A stretch of DNA of 33,526 bases, taken from NCBI GenBank assembly GCA_031264145.1, contig JAISEK010000037.1:1-33526 (forward strand), written 5' to 3'. This document shows positions 18,625 through 27,128 of this stretch, one piece after another (the stretch's first letter is position 1; every line of letters begins with the position of its first letter). Below the pieces are notes generated by a model. It saw nothing but the letters and a program-made list of their open reading frames with translations. It did no database searches and was not told the DNA's origin. The position numbers and the translations under genes were made by a program. The DNA is from Deltaproteobacteria bacterium. GTDB taxonomy: Bacteria > Desulfobacterota > Desulfarculia > Adiutricales > Adiutricaceae.

Positions 18625-21600
18625 ATGAGCTTCGTCCACCTCCACGTCCACTCCTGCTACAGCCTCCTCGACGGGGCCATCAGGATCGGCGATCTGGTCA
18701 ACACCGCCAAGGAAATGGGCATGCCCGCCGTGGCCCTGACCGACCATGGGCAGATGTTCGGCCTGTGGTCCTTCTACCTGGCCGCCGTCGAGGCCGGGAT
18801 AAAGCCCATCCTTGGGGTCGAGACCTACGTGTCCAGCCTGGGGCGGCGCTCCCGCGACAAGGCCGAGAGCCGCTTCCACCTGACCCTCCTGGCCCAGAAC
18901 CTCGAGGGCTACCACAACCTCTGCCGGATGATCTCGCTGGCCAACATAGAGGGCTTCTACTACAAGCCCAGGGTGGACCACGAGCTCCTGGCCAGACACT
19001 CCGGGGGCGTCATCGCCCTCTCGGGCTGCCTCCAGGGCGAGGTCCCCAAGGCCCTGGTGGTCGGCGACCAGGCCGCGGGGAGGGCCGCCGCCGAGAGGCT
19101 CTCGGGCATATTCCCGGGCCGCTTCTACCTCGAGCTCCAGGAGAACGGCATACCCAACCAGGCCATCGCCAACAAGGCCCTGGCCGAGCTGGCCTGGGCG
19201 ATGGGCCTCCCGCTGGTGGCCACCAACGACTGCCACTATCTGAAGAAGGAGCACCACGAGGCCCACGACGTCCTCCTGTGCATCCAGACCGGCAAGAAGC
19301 TGGACGAGCCGGCCAGGATGCGCATGGACAACAACGAGTACTTCTTCAAGAGCCCTGAGGAGATGGCCCGGGACTTCGCCTGGTGCCCCGAGGCCCTGGC
19401 CAACACCCTGGCCATCGCCGACAGATGCTCGGTCGAGTTCTCCAACGCCGACCCCAAGCGGAGGGTCTACTATTTCCCCCGCCTCCCCGATCTGCCCGAG
19501 GGCGGGTCCCCGGACGCCATCATGGCCGGGAAGGCCCAAGCCGGCCTCGAGGGCCGCCTGCGCCAGATGGAGGCGGCCGGGCGGTCCTTATCCGGGGACG
19601 AAAGGAATCGCTATCTGGACCGCCTTTCCGAGGAAATCGGCGTCATCAACAGGATGAACTTCCCCGGCTACTTCCTGATCGTGGCCGACTTCATCAACTG
19701 GGCCAAGGACCGGGGCATCCCGGTCGGGCCAGGCCGCGGCTCGGCCGCTGGCAGCCTGGTGGCCTTCAGCCTGGGCATCACCGACGTCGATCCCCTGCGC
19801 TTCGACCTCCTGTTCGAGCGCTTCCTGAACCCGGAGCGCAAGAGCATGCCCGACATCGACGTCGATTTCTGCGCCGAGTGCCGCGAGGAGGTCATCCGCT
19901 ACGTGACCGAGACCTACGGCGGAGGCGAGTACGTGGCCCAGATCCTGACCCTGGGCCAGATGAAGGCCAGGGCGGTCATACGTGACGTGGGCCGGGTATT
20001 GGGCATGTCCTTCCCGGAGGTCTCGGCCATAGCCAAGATTGTCCCCGAGAAGCCAGGCGTGGCCCTGGCCGACGTCGCCAGCCTCCCGGAGCTCAAGGCG
20101 GCCATGGAGGCCGACGACCAGGTCAGGAAGCTCATCAGCATGGCCCTCCTCCTGGAGAACCTGCCGCACCACTCCTCCACCCACGCCTCCGGGGTGGTCA
20201 TAGGCGACCGCCCGCTGATGGAGCACATGCCGGTCTTTTGCGACCCCAAGTCGCCCGAGGCGGATGGCCGACGCACCCAGGTCATCACCCAGTACAACCT
20301 CGACGGCGTGGAGCAGAACGGCCTGGTGAAGTTCGACCTGCTGGGCCTCAAGACCCTGACCCTCATCAAGCACTGCCTGGCCCTTCTGAGGGAGAAGGGC
20401 ACCGAGCTCGACCTGGCCGGTATAGACTACGCCGACCAGAAGACGTTCGCCCTCCTGTGCAGCGGCGACGTCAGCGGGTTGTTCCAGATAGAGAACCAGG
20501 GCATAAGGGACGTCCTGGTCAGGCTCAAGCCCAACCGCCTCGAGGACATAGTGGCCCTGGTGGCCCTCTACCGGCCCGGGCCCCTCAAGAGCGGCATGGT
20601 CGACACCTACATCAGGGTCAAGAACGGCCAGGCCGAGGCCAAGTACGATCTGGACGTCCTCAGGCCCATCCTCGAGGAGACCTTCGGCGTCATCGTCTAC
20701 CAGGAGCAGGTCATGCGCATCGCCCAGGTCCTGGCCGGCTACACCCTGGGCAAGGCCGACGAGCTGAGGAAGGCCATGGGCAAGAAAAGGCCCGAGGAGA
20801 TGGCCAGGCACCGGGCCATCTTCATGGAGGGGACGGCCGCGAACGGCATCCCCGAGCACAAGGCCAGCCAGATATTCGACCTGATGGAGAAGTTCGCCGA
20901 GTACGGGTTCAACAAGTCCCACAGCGTGGCCTACGCCTACATCACCTTCCAGACGGCCTTCCTCAAGGCCTACCACCCGGTCGAGTTCATGGCCTCGCTC
21001 ATTTCCTCCGAGGCCGACAACCAGGAGAAAATCAGCCGCCTCATCTCCGAGTGCCGCCAGGCCGGCATCGAGGTCAGGCCCCCGGACGTCGGGGCCTCGC
21101 ACTTCCGGACATCTGTGGAGGACGGCGCGATAGTCTTCGGCCTGGGGGCCATCAAGGGCCTCGGCCAGGGGGCCATCGAGGCCATCATCGAGGCCAGGGC
21201 CGAGGGGCCCTTCAAGGATCTTTTCGACTTCTGCGCCCGGATAAACGGCAAGAAGGTGACCCGACGGGTGGTCGAGGCCCTCATCAAGTGCGGGGCCTTC
21301 GACAAGTGCGGGGGGGCCCCCAGGGAGGTCCTCCTGACGGCCCTCCCGGAGGCCATGGACGTGACCAAGTCCCGGCAGAAAAGGGGGCCGGCCGGCGGGG
21401 CCTCCCTGTTCGCCTCGCTCGCCCCCCCGCCGGAAAAGAAGCGCGTCTGGCCCAAGGCCCCGCCCATGTCCGAGAGCGAGCGGCTGGAGCAGGAAAAGGA
21501 GCTTCTGGGCTTTTACGTCTCGGGCCACCCGCTGGCCAGGTTCCTGCCGGCCATCGAGGCCATCAGGACCGACAGCATCCCGGCGGCCAAGACCTCCCGC

Positions 21601-22155
21601 GACCGGGGCAAGGTCAGGCTCTGCGGCCAGCTCTCCGGCTTCGCCCTCAAGATATCCAAGAAGGGAAACAGCTACGCCTCGCCGCTCCTGAGCGACCACG
21701 AGGACTCCATAGAGGTCATGGTCTTCGACAAGCTCATAAAGAGACGGAAGGACATCCTGGCCGACGGGAGGCTGGTCATCGTCACGGGCAAGATAGAGGG
21801 GACGGGCCCGGAGGACTCCGGCCGGCCGAAAATCATGGCCGACGACATAGCGGACCTGGAGGAGAGCCTGGCCCGGATGTTTCCCTCGCTCATAGTCCAC
21901 ACCTCGGTGAACGATCTCGAGCCGGTCGTCTCCTTCCTGGGCGGCAAGACCAGGCAGCCCGTCCCCAAGGGCGGGCCAGCCACGTCCGTCTTCCTTTCCA
22001 TCAGGGACGCCCAGGGACGGGCCATCTACCGCCTTGACCGAAAGCTGGACATCTCGGTGGACTTCTTCGCCGAGGCCAGCCGGAGCCTGGGCCGCTACAA
22101 CACCCTGGCCTGCTCCGAGCTGGCCACCCCCTTCTCCCAGTACGACGACGCCTGA
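18625..22155 (+). CDS. dnaE: DNA polymerase III alpha subunit
   Basis: Replicative polymerase catalytic subunit (1176 aa, typical DnaE length). The N-terminal PHP domain (1 to ~210) keeps its metal ligands: HLHVHS (His5, His7), TDHGQMFG (Asp40, His41), Glu66, His85 in FHLTLL, the Cys in SGCLQGEV, and NDCHY with a later HEAHD. E. coli DnaE has lost several of these, whereas Thermus-type enzymes keep them and have PHP exonuclease activity. The polymerase core has the catalytic pair in PDIDVDF (Asp410, Asp412) and the third aspartate Asp571 in LVKFDLLGLKT. Tandem HhH and an OB-fold (about 1000-1080) follow. GGGAG lies just upstream of the ATG. It follows guaB by 109 bp and precedes rfaE1 by 46 bp. 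Confidence 0.98.
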   Translation: MSFVHLHVHSCYSLLDGAIRIGDLVNTAKEMGMPAVALTDHGQMFGLWSFYLAAVEAGIKPILGVETYVSSLGRRSRDKAESRFHLTLLAQNLEGYHNLCRMISLANIEGFYYKPRVDHELLARHSGGVIALSGCLQGEVPKALVVGDQAAGRAAAERLSGIFPGRFYLELQENGIPNQAIANKALAELAWAMGLPLVATNDCHYLKKEHHEAHDVLLCIQTGKKLDEPARMRMDNNEYFFKSPEEMARDFAWCPEALANTLAIADRCSVEFSNADPKRRVYYFPRLPDLPEGGSPDAIMAGKAQAGLEGRLRQMEAAGRSLSGDERNRYLDRLSEEIGVINRMNFPGYFLIVADFINWAKDRGIPVGPGRGSAAGSLVAFSLGITDVDPLRFDLLFERFLNPERKSMPDIDVDFCAECREEVIRYVTETYGGGEYVAQILTLGQMKARAVIRDVGRVLGMSFPEVSAIAKIVPEKPGVALADVASLPELKAAMEADDQVRKLISMALLLENLPHHSSTHASGVVIGDRPLMEHMPVFCDPKSPEADGRRTQVITQYNLDGVEQNGLVKFDLLGLKTLTLIKHCLALLREKGTELDLAGIDYADQKTFALLCSGDVSGLFQIENQGIRDVLVRLKPNRLEDIVALVALYRPGPLKSGMVDTYIRVKNGQAEAKYDLDVLRPILEETFGVIVYQEQVMRIAQVLAGYTLGKADELRKAMGKKRPEEMARHRAIFMEGTAANGIPEHKASQIFDLMEKFAEYGFNKSHSVAYAYITFQTAFLKAYHPVEFMASLISSEADNQEKISRLISECRQAGIEVRPPDVGASHFRTSVEDGAIVFGLGAIKGLGQGAIEAIIEARAEGPFKDLFDFCARINGKKVTRRVVEALIKCGAFDKCGGAPREVLLTALPEAMDVTKSRQKRGPAGGASLFASLAPPPEKKRVWPKAPPMSESERLEQEKELLGFYVSGHPLARFLPAIEAIRTDSIPAAKTSRDRGKVRLCGQLSGFALKISKKGNSYASPLLSDHEDSIEVMVFDKLIKRRKDILADGRLVIVTGKIEGTGPEDSGRPKIMADDIADLEESLARMFPSLIVHTSVNDLEPVVSFLGGKTRQPVPKGGPATSVFLSIRDAQGRAIYRLDRKLDISVDFFAEASRSLGRYNTLACSELATPFSQYDDA

Positions 22156-22201
22156 GGCCCTGGCCCCGAGAAGGGCGGCCCGGGACGCGGAGGGAACGCC
22201 C

Positions 22202-23179
22202 ATGGCCCCCAATGTCCTCGAGACCCTCGCCAAAATCGCCTCGGCCAGGGTCCTGTGCCTGGGCGATCTGATGCTGGACCGCTACATCTACGGCCAGGCC
22301 TCGCGCCTCTCGCCCGAGGCCCCGGTCCCGGTCGTGGCCGTCAGGCGCAAGACCCTCATGCCGGGCGGGCTGGGGAACGTGGCCATGAACCTCCACTCCC
22401 TCGGGGCCAGGGCCCTGGCCGTTGGCCTGGTGGGCAGCGACCAGTGGGCCCCGGTCCTGTCCGGCCTCATGTCCGTGGCCCTGGATCCCGGATCGCCGCC
22501 CCTGATCGAGGAACCCTCCCGCCCCACGACCGTCAAGACCCGCGTCATCGCCGGAATCCAGCAGGTCGTCCGCTTCGACGAGGAGTCCGACAGCCCCCTC
22601 CCGGAGGAGACGGCCCTGCGCTACCGGGAGGCCGTCGAGGCCCTCCTCCCCCTCTGCGGGGCCGTGGCCGCCTCCGACTACGGCAAGGGGGTGCTCTCGC
22701 CCCCCTTCCTCTCCTGGCTCATGGAAAGGGCCGGGCGCCTGGGTCTCCCGGTCGTGGTCGACCCCAAGGGGGCCGACTACGGCCGCTACCGGGGGGCCAC
22801 CCTGGTCACCCCCAACCGCCAGGAGCTGGCCCTGGCCACCGGAGAGGATCTGGGGCGGGCCGACGGCGAGGGGCTTGCCTCGGCCGGCCGCAGGCTCATG
22901 GAGGCCAGAGGCCTCAAGAACCTCCTCATAACCCGCAGCGAGGACGGCATGACCCTTCTCGCCACAGGGGGCGCCACCATGCATTTCCCGGCCAGGGCCA
23001 GGGAGGTCTTCGACGTCAGCGGGGCCGGGGACACGGTCGTGGCCGCCCTGGCCGCCGCCCTGGCCGCCGGCCTGGGCCTCGCGGCCGGGGCCGAGCTGGC
23101 CACCCTGGCCGCCGCCGTGGTCGTGGGCAAGGTGGGCACGGCCACGGCCACCCCGGCCGAGATAAGGGCCTCCCTTTAA
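22202..23179 (+). CDS. rfaE1: D-glycero-beta-D-manno-heptose-7-phosphate kinase
   Basis: PfkB-family sugar kinase (325 aa) that makes heptose 1,7-bisphosphate for the lipopolysaccharide core. Supported by the HldE-N-like start VLCLGDLMLDRYIYG, the family segment RLSPEAPVPVV, GGLGNVAMNL, SDYGKGVLS, VDPKG and the PfkB active-site GAGDT with Asp277. The adenylyltransferase half of bifunctional HldE is absent, so a separate RfaE2 is expected elsewhere. ATG 22202 has GGAGG eight bases upstream. Its presence implies a Gram-negative cell with a heptose-containing core. Confidence 0.94.
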   Translation: MAPNVLETLAKIASARVLCLGDLMLDRYIYGQASRLSPEAPVPVVAVRRKTLMPGGLGNVAMNLHSLGARALAVGLVGSDQWAPVLSGLMSVALDPGSPPLIEEPSRPTTVKTRVIAGIQQVVRFDEESDSPLPEETALRYREAVEALLPLCGAVAASDYGKGVLSPPFLSWLMERAGRLGLPVVVDPKGADYGRYRGATLVTPNRQELALATGEDLGRADGEGLASAGRRLMEARGLKNLLITRSEDGMTLLATGGATMHFPARAREVFDVSGAGDTVVAALAAALAAGLGLAAGAELATLAAAVVVGKVGTATATPAEIRASL

Positions 23180-23189
23180 CCCGCTGGAC

Positions 23190-23400
23190 CAGATCCCCCC
23201 GCCTTGGGGCCTTTGGCAGAAACAGGTCCTCGCAAGTTGGATAAGCAAAAACCCAGTTTGTATCAAGGCTCCCCCGGCATAAACCAGCAGGATATTTCGC
23301 GCTCTTGCGGAAGGTTTTGATTTCGCAAAAAGGTCAATCAGTGCCTTGTAGGGCATCGACTCCCCCCGTAGGCGAGGTGCCCTCGGAAAAATTCCGTACT
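23190..23400 (-). repeat. Candidate dispersed element overlapping the Sel1 3' end
   Basis: The last ~18 codons of the Sel1 gene (EGTSPTGGVDALQGTD) do not look like Sel1. Beyond the stop, another minus-strand frame stays open and reads MPYKALIDLFAKSKPSARAR followed by hydrophobic residues, unlike the GC-driven shadow frames around it. This suggests a ~200-bp element that joined the gene end and supplied its stop. No terminal repeats were identified, and only one copy lies in this window. Weakly supported. Confidence 0.25.
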
Positions 23401-24722
23401 TCAACCCCAACCCCAGCAGAACACATCAGGGTAAGTTCCCACTTGGCTTGAATGTTTCCTTGTCCAGCGGCCAGACGGTACCATTTCGCTGCCTCAGTAT
23501 AGTCTTGGGGCACTCCTTCGCCATGGTAATACGAATTGCCAAGAGATAGCTGTGCGCCAGAGTGGCCTTGTTCGGCGGCCAGACGACGCCATTTAGCGGC
23601 CTCGGCAGAGTCTTGTGGAACCCCATAGCCGTTACGATACATCATCCAAAGACTAGACTGAGCCCCGCTGTTTCCTTGTTCAGCGGCCAAACGGTACCAT
23701 TTTGCGGCCTCAGCATAATCTCGAGGTATTGGGACTTCCAGATCGCCATGGTGATACAAAAAGCCAAGTCTAAGCTGGGCTTCTAGTTGGCCTTGTTCAG
23801 CGGCCAGACGATCCCTTTCAACCCTTTCAATGATTTCAGTCTTGAACTGGGTCACGTCAATGCCGTCAAGTCTGTTCTGGGCCAGAGCATCGCCTAGGGC
23901 TGCGGCCAGACGGTACCATTTTGCGGCCTCGACCAGGTCTTGTGGGACTCCTTCGCCGTTATAATGCATATCGCCAAGTGCGGTCTGAGCTGGTGGATAC
24001 CATTTAGCCGCCAAACTATGCCATTTGGCAGCTTTTGCATAATCTTGCAGCACTCCTTCGCCATTATGATACATTAAACCAAGAGTATATTGCGCTTCAC
24101 CATAATTATGATATTCAGCAGCCTCGTGAAGCCACTTGAATGCTTCAGCATAATCTTGAGATACTCCTTTGCCTTCATAGTACATCAGGCCAAGATCTAG
24201 CTTGCCCTGAGGGTCTCCTCGTTCAGCAGCCAAACGATACCATTTAGCAGCCTCAGCATAATCATGTGGTATTTCTTCTCCATTATAATATATCATTCCA
24301 ATATCGTGTGTAACAGAAATATGTCCTCTTTCATAGGCTAAACATAACCACTTAATAGCTTCATTGAAGTTTTTTATTACACCTTGTCCTTCTTTGTACA
24401 TCAAACCAATCCGTCTCATGGCAGAAGTATTGTCTTGCTCCGCTGCTCGTTGATACCATTTGGCCGCCTCGACCAAGTTTTGAATTTGTCTATCATCATT
24501 TTCATAGAAATATCCAAGAAAATACTGGGCATCAGCGTCTCCTTTTTCGGCAATAGGACGGAGCAATTTAATAGCTTTGTCTTTATCTTGTGGTATACAT
24601 TCACCATCATAATACTTTGACGCAAGCAAAATCTGAGCTTTAGGATTTTTTTGATCAGTAGCTAGGCTATAAAATATAGCAGTTTCATCATCACATACTT
24701 TATTATCATTTTGATATCTCAA
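23334..24722 (-). CDS. Sel1-repeat (TPR-like) protein, separated from its signal peptide
   Basis: A 462-aa solenoid of about eleven ~36-residue Sel1-like repeats (residues ~26-422), each close to AQ-LG-MYYNGEGVPQDYAEAAKWYRLAAEQG. One unit near residue 290 is degenerate (IERVERDRLAAEQG without the preceding turn). Sel1 proteins act as scaffolds in signalling or host and envelope contacts; no partner is evident. The only start in this frame is TTG 24722. Upstream, one in-frame TAA (24771-24773) divides it from an ATG-started signal-peptide-like segment, so the present gene is either a nonsense mutant or re-initiates without its export signal. GC rises from very low at the 5' end to high at the 3' end. 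The last 40 residues leave the repeat pattern. Confidence 0.75.
   Translation of the reverse strand: MRYQNDNKVCDDETAIFYSLATDQKNPKAQILLASKYYDGECIPQDKDKAIKLLRPIAEKGDADAQYFLGYFYENDDRQIQNLVEAAKWYQRAAEQDNTSAMRRIGLMYKEGQGVIKNFNEAIKWLCLAYERGHISVTHDIGMIYYNGEEIPHDYAEAAKWYRLAAERGDPQGKLDLGLMYYEGKGVSQDYAEAFKWLHEAAEYHNYGEAQYTLGLMYHNGEGVLQDYAKAAKWHSLAAKWYPPAQTALGDMHYNGEGVPQDLVEAAKWYRLAAALGDALAQNRLDGIDVTQFKTEIIERVERDRLAAEQGQLEAQLRLGFLYHHGDLEVPIPRDYAEAAKWYRLAAEQGNSGAQSSLWMMYRNGYGVPQDSAEAAKWRRLAAEQGHSGAQLSLGNSYYHGEGVPQDYTEAAKWYRLAAGQGNIQAKWELTLMCSAGVGVEVRNFSEGTSPTGGVDALQGTD
23457..24647 (-). repeat. Degenerate ~108-bp tandem repeats encoding Sel1 units
   Basis: About eleven in-frame copies of a ~108-bp unit. 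Copies towards the 3' end of the gene (23457-24000) are more alike and GC-rich. Those near the 5' end are AT-rich and diverged. They are coding repeats, not a CRISPR array. Confidence 0.8.
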
Positions 24723-24770
24723 ATCTAGATTATATCGAGTCTCAACTTCTTGTTTTTTTAATGTTTCAGG

Positions 24771-24863
24771 TTAACATATGTTTATACTATATCTTTTTGC
24801 TAAATCAAATACCAATAGCATAGTAAAAAGAAATATAACTGATAATAATAATTTATTTTTCAT
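24771..24863 (-). pseudogene. Detached N-terminal signal segment of the Sel1 gene
   Basis: ATG 24863, with AAAGG (24874-24878) ten bases upstream, encodes 30 residues: MKNK, a hydrophobic run LLLSVIFLFTMLLVF, then a short charged end, then TAA. This is a normal signal peptide or anchor. The frame is identical to the Sel1 frame that continues after the stop, and the 16 codons between the stop and TTG 24722 remain protein-like (PETLKKQEVETRYNLD). One base change would restore a 509-residue exported Sel1 protein. Confidence 0.65.
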
Positions 24864-25175
24864 GAATATATAGCCTTTACTATTTTTTTATCTTTATGGT
24901 GTCAGCAAACAATAGAAATGACCGCATAGATTGCCGTTATATTTGGCCTATCCAATTTGATATACTCATATGCTCACAGGAAAAGGGCTTTTCATGCAAG
25001 ACGCAATTCGGTGGCCAATCGGCTTTAAACCCACTTATGCCATTCCTTCAGACCTACCGCTGACAAATTTGGCAGATCATTATGTTCGCCAGCACAGCCA
25101 TTGTCTCAATATCATCAAAAATACAGTCGAGGTCTCCCATATTTTTGACCGAATCCTGGCAGATTCGCCCAATAC
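24864..25175. other. AT-rich intergenic region
   Basis: 312 bp, among the most AT-rich DNA in the window, between the Sel1 gene and the AAA-ATPase-like gene. On the plus strand it has an extended -10-like TGATATACT (24958-24966) and a short open frame from ATG 24994, described under findings. I see no convincing minus-strand promoter for the Sel1 gene. Confidence 0.4.
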
Positions 25176-26822
25176 TTACCCCTCGCTTTCCATCAAGGCC
25201 AGACACTGGCCACGCCAGGAGACGCCAAGGCCTATCTTGACCAGCTCCTTGGCTTCGGCCTGGAATGGCCTCCAGTAGTCCTTCCCATCTATGGCTGACA
25301 AAGCCGTCTTGGCCAGCCTGGCCACGAGCCTAGTCTGCAGCGGGATTGACTTGCCGACATCGAATTTGAGTTCCATCACCGCATACAGGCCATCCGGGAA
25401 AATGACCAGCAGATCCGAGTTGCCGACGGCGCCCTTGCGCTCCGGCGTCACGATGCGGCCAAACTTGTGGCAGTATCCGTACAGAACCTTGTGGTAGCAC
25501 GACTCGTTGTCGGCGTGGTGCTCGGCCGAAAGCCCGGCGAAGACGGAATCGATGATCCGCGTGAGCTTCCCGGCGTCCCTGTCCCGAATCGCCCCGTGAA
25601 AGATGTCCATTTCGATGGCCGGATCCTTGCCCAGGAAGCCGTAGACGTTGTCCTGGAACCATTTGATATTTGGTCCTTTGACCTCCAGATTTGGGATTTT
25701 CAAGGTGAAGGCCCTGCCAACGTCCTTGATGTTCACGACTTTATCTATCGTCAGATACCCCGTCTGGAACAAGGCCGGAACAGGCCCAAGACCGCCGACC
25801 TCGGCCAGGCCGAGGGTTCCCTGGGAAATCTCGCCAGACTCGTCTCCCAGGAGAGCAAGAGGGTTCTCCCTGGCCACTTTTGACAAAAAAGCAACGGACG
25901 GGTTCGACTGTATCCAGTAGTCAGAAAAAGCCGATAGTTCAAGAAATTTCAATATGGACAGGGGGTTCAGGACCATGGTCTTTCCATCCCAGCTATATCC
26001 GTCGTACCAGTCATTGACGATGTCCATCAGATCGGCGACGGTGGCATCCGCTGGCACTGGATCCTGACCCCTCATATCTCCAAGGACAACCGGCAGATGC
26101 TCCCGGAAACAGCCATCAAACTCCTCCTGGGTAAAGCCGCAGATGCCGGCGTATTTTGGGGTCAAAGTGATGTCGTTAAGATGGTTGAGACCGGCCGAGA
26201 GGCCCATGAAGGCATAGCGGGTCACCCCTGTCACGAAGACGAAACGCAGGTACTTGTCGGTGTCCTTGAAGCCGGAGTAAAAATCCCTCAGTATTTCGCT
26301 GTTTTTCAAGGCCAATTCCCTATTGTCGATGTTGTTGCTGACTGGGGCATCGTACTCGTCAATTAGGACGACCACTTTTTTATCGTATTTTTCATTCAGG
26401 CCTTGTATGACAAAGAACAAATCGGTTCCAGGAAGAGTAATGTCAAGTCCCAATTTTTCTGAATGATTAATTCTTTTCAGCTTCTTCAGGATGGATTCCT
26501 TGAGATCTTCCGGGGAATTGGTGGACGAGGACATTGATAAGTTTATGATAGGGTAGGTCTGTTTAAAATCATAATCCGACTCTCGGCCAATCCAGAGGTC
26601 GGCGAAGAGCCCCTTGGGTTTCCCGTCGGGATCTGGTGGCCCGCTAAACAGCGACTCAAAGGTGCTCAAAAGAAGTGATTTTCCAAACCTCCTGGGCCTT
26701 GAAAGGAAGTAGGCCTTGCCACTGCGGACCATGTCGTAGACGTACCTCGTCTTGTCGGCGTAAACATAGCCACCTTCAATGAGATCCTTGAATGTCTGCA
26801 TGCCGATCGGCAGTTCTTCCAT
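25176..26822 (-). CDS. AAA-ATPase-like / PD-(D/E)XK nuclease domain protein
   Basis: A 548-aa protein of the family with an AAA-ATPase-like domain (PF09820 type) and a C-terminal PD-(D/E)XK nuclease-like domain (PDDEXK_9 type). Residues 1-60 have the family opening: FKDLIEGGYVYADKT, then the modified Walker A SRPRRFGKSLLLS. Walker B is VVVLIDEYDAPV (about 150-161), and VFVTGVTRY follows. The nuclease core is SDLLVIFPDG...AVMELKF, giving the D...ExK arrangement. The family is multi-copy in many anaerobes and its role is unknown; mobile-element or defence roles have been suggested. ATG 26822 has GGGGA six bases upstream. GC is lower than in the flanking housekeeping genes, consistent with transfer. 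A second member begins at 33387. Confidence 0.92.
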   Translation of the reverse strand: MEELPIGMQTFKDLIEGGYVYADKTRYVYDMVRSGKAYFLSRPRRFGKSLLLSTFESLFSGPPDPDGKPKGLFADLWIGRESDYDFKQTYPIINLSMSSSTNSPEDLKESILKKLKRINHSEKLGLDITLPGTDLFFVIQGLNEKYDKKVVVLIDEYDAPVSNNIDNRELALKNSEILRDFYSGFKDTDKYLRFVFVTGVTRYAFMGLSAGLNHLNDITLTPKYAGICGFTQEEFDGCFREHLPVVLGDMRGQDPVPADATVADLMDIVNDWYDGYSWDGKTMVLNPLSILKFLELSAFSDYWIQSNPSVAFLSKVARENPLALLGDESGEISQGTLGLAEVGGLGPVPALFQTGYLTIDKVVNIKDVGRAFTLKIPNLEVKGPNIKWFQDNVYGFLGKDPAIEMDIFHGAIRDRDAGKLTRIIDSVFAGLSAEHHADNESCYHKVLYGYCHKFGRIVTPERKGAVGNSDLLVIFPDGLYAVMELKFDVGKSIPLQTRLVARLAKTALSAIDGKDYWRPFQAEAKELVKIGLGVSWRGQCLALMESEG

Positions 26823-27128
26823 GTCTGTTCCCCACGCCTAGCCCTGGCATTGATGTTCAAAGGGTTCCCTCAGGTCAAGCCAATTATCGCACGTTTTTTC
26901 CTCAACTGGAAATGACCCCACGTTCAACCAGCGTTGGCAACAACGAGAAAATCCTGGATAAAGATTTTCGTCTTACCCCTCTTGTACCCCTTCCATATAC
27001 CCAATCATAACTCAAGCAGCACTCCTTTTTGGGTAATTCTCCCGCTTGTTCCTTCCGTTTAGTTTTTGTCAGTCAGGTCAAGAGTTTGCCTGCGGCATCG
27101 TTCAAATCCAGTGCCAAGCTAGGCTGAT
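26823..27128. other. Intergenic region between pth and the AAA-ATPase-like gene
   Basis: 306 bp without a credible gene. A 10-bp direct repeat TCAGGTCAAG occurs at 26870-26879 and 27073-27082. The left copy, read on the minus strand, contains TTGACC (26873-26878, 5/6 to a -35) with CATCAA (26850-26855) 17 bp on, a weak candidate promoter for the AAA gene. Confidence 0.4.

Noticed and set aside
19588-22233. 881-codon open frame antisense to dnaE
   Set aside because: It mirrors a strongly supported gene. Its translation is low-complexity (G, L, D, V, H) with no motif, as expected of the complement of GCC/CTG-rich codons.
23457-24647. Periodic ~108-bp repeats as a possible CRISPR or satellite array
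   Set aside because: The period equals 36 codons, the frame is open and the units encode Sel1 motifs; there are no conserved repeats with unique spacers.
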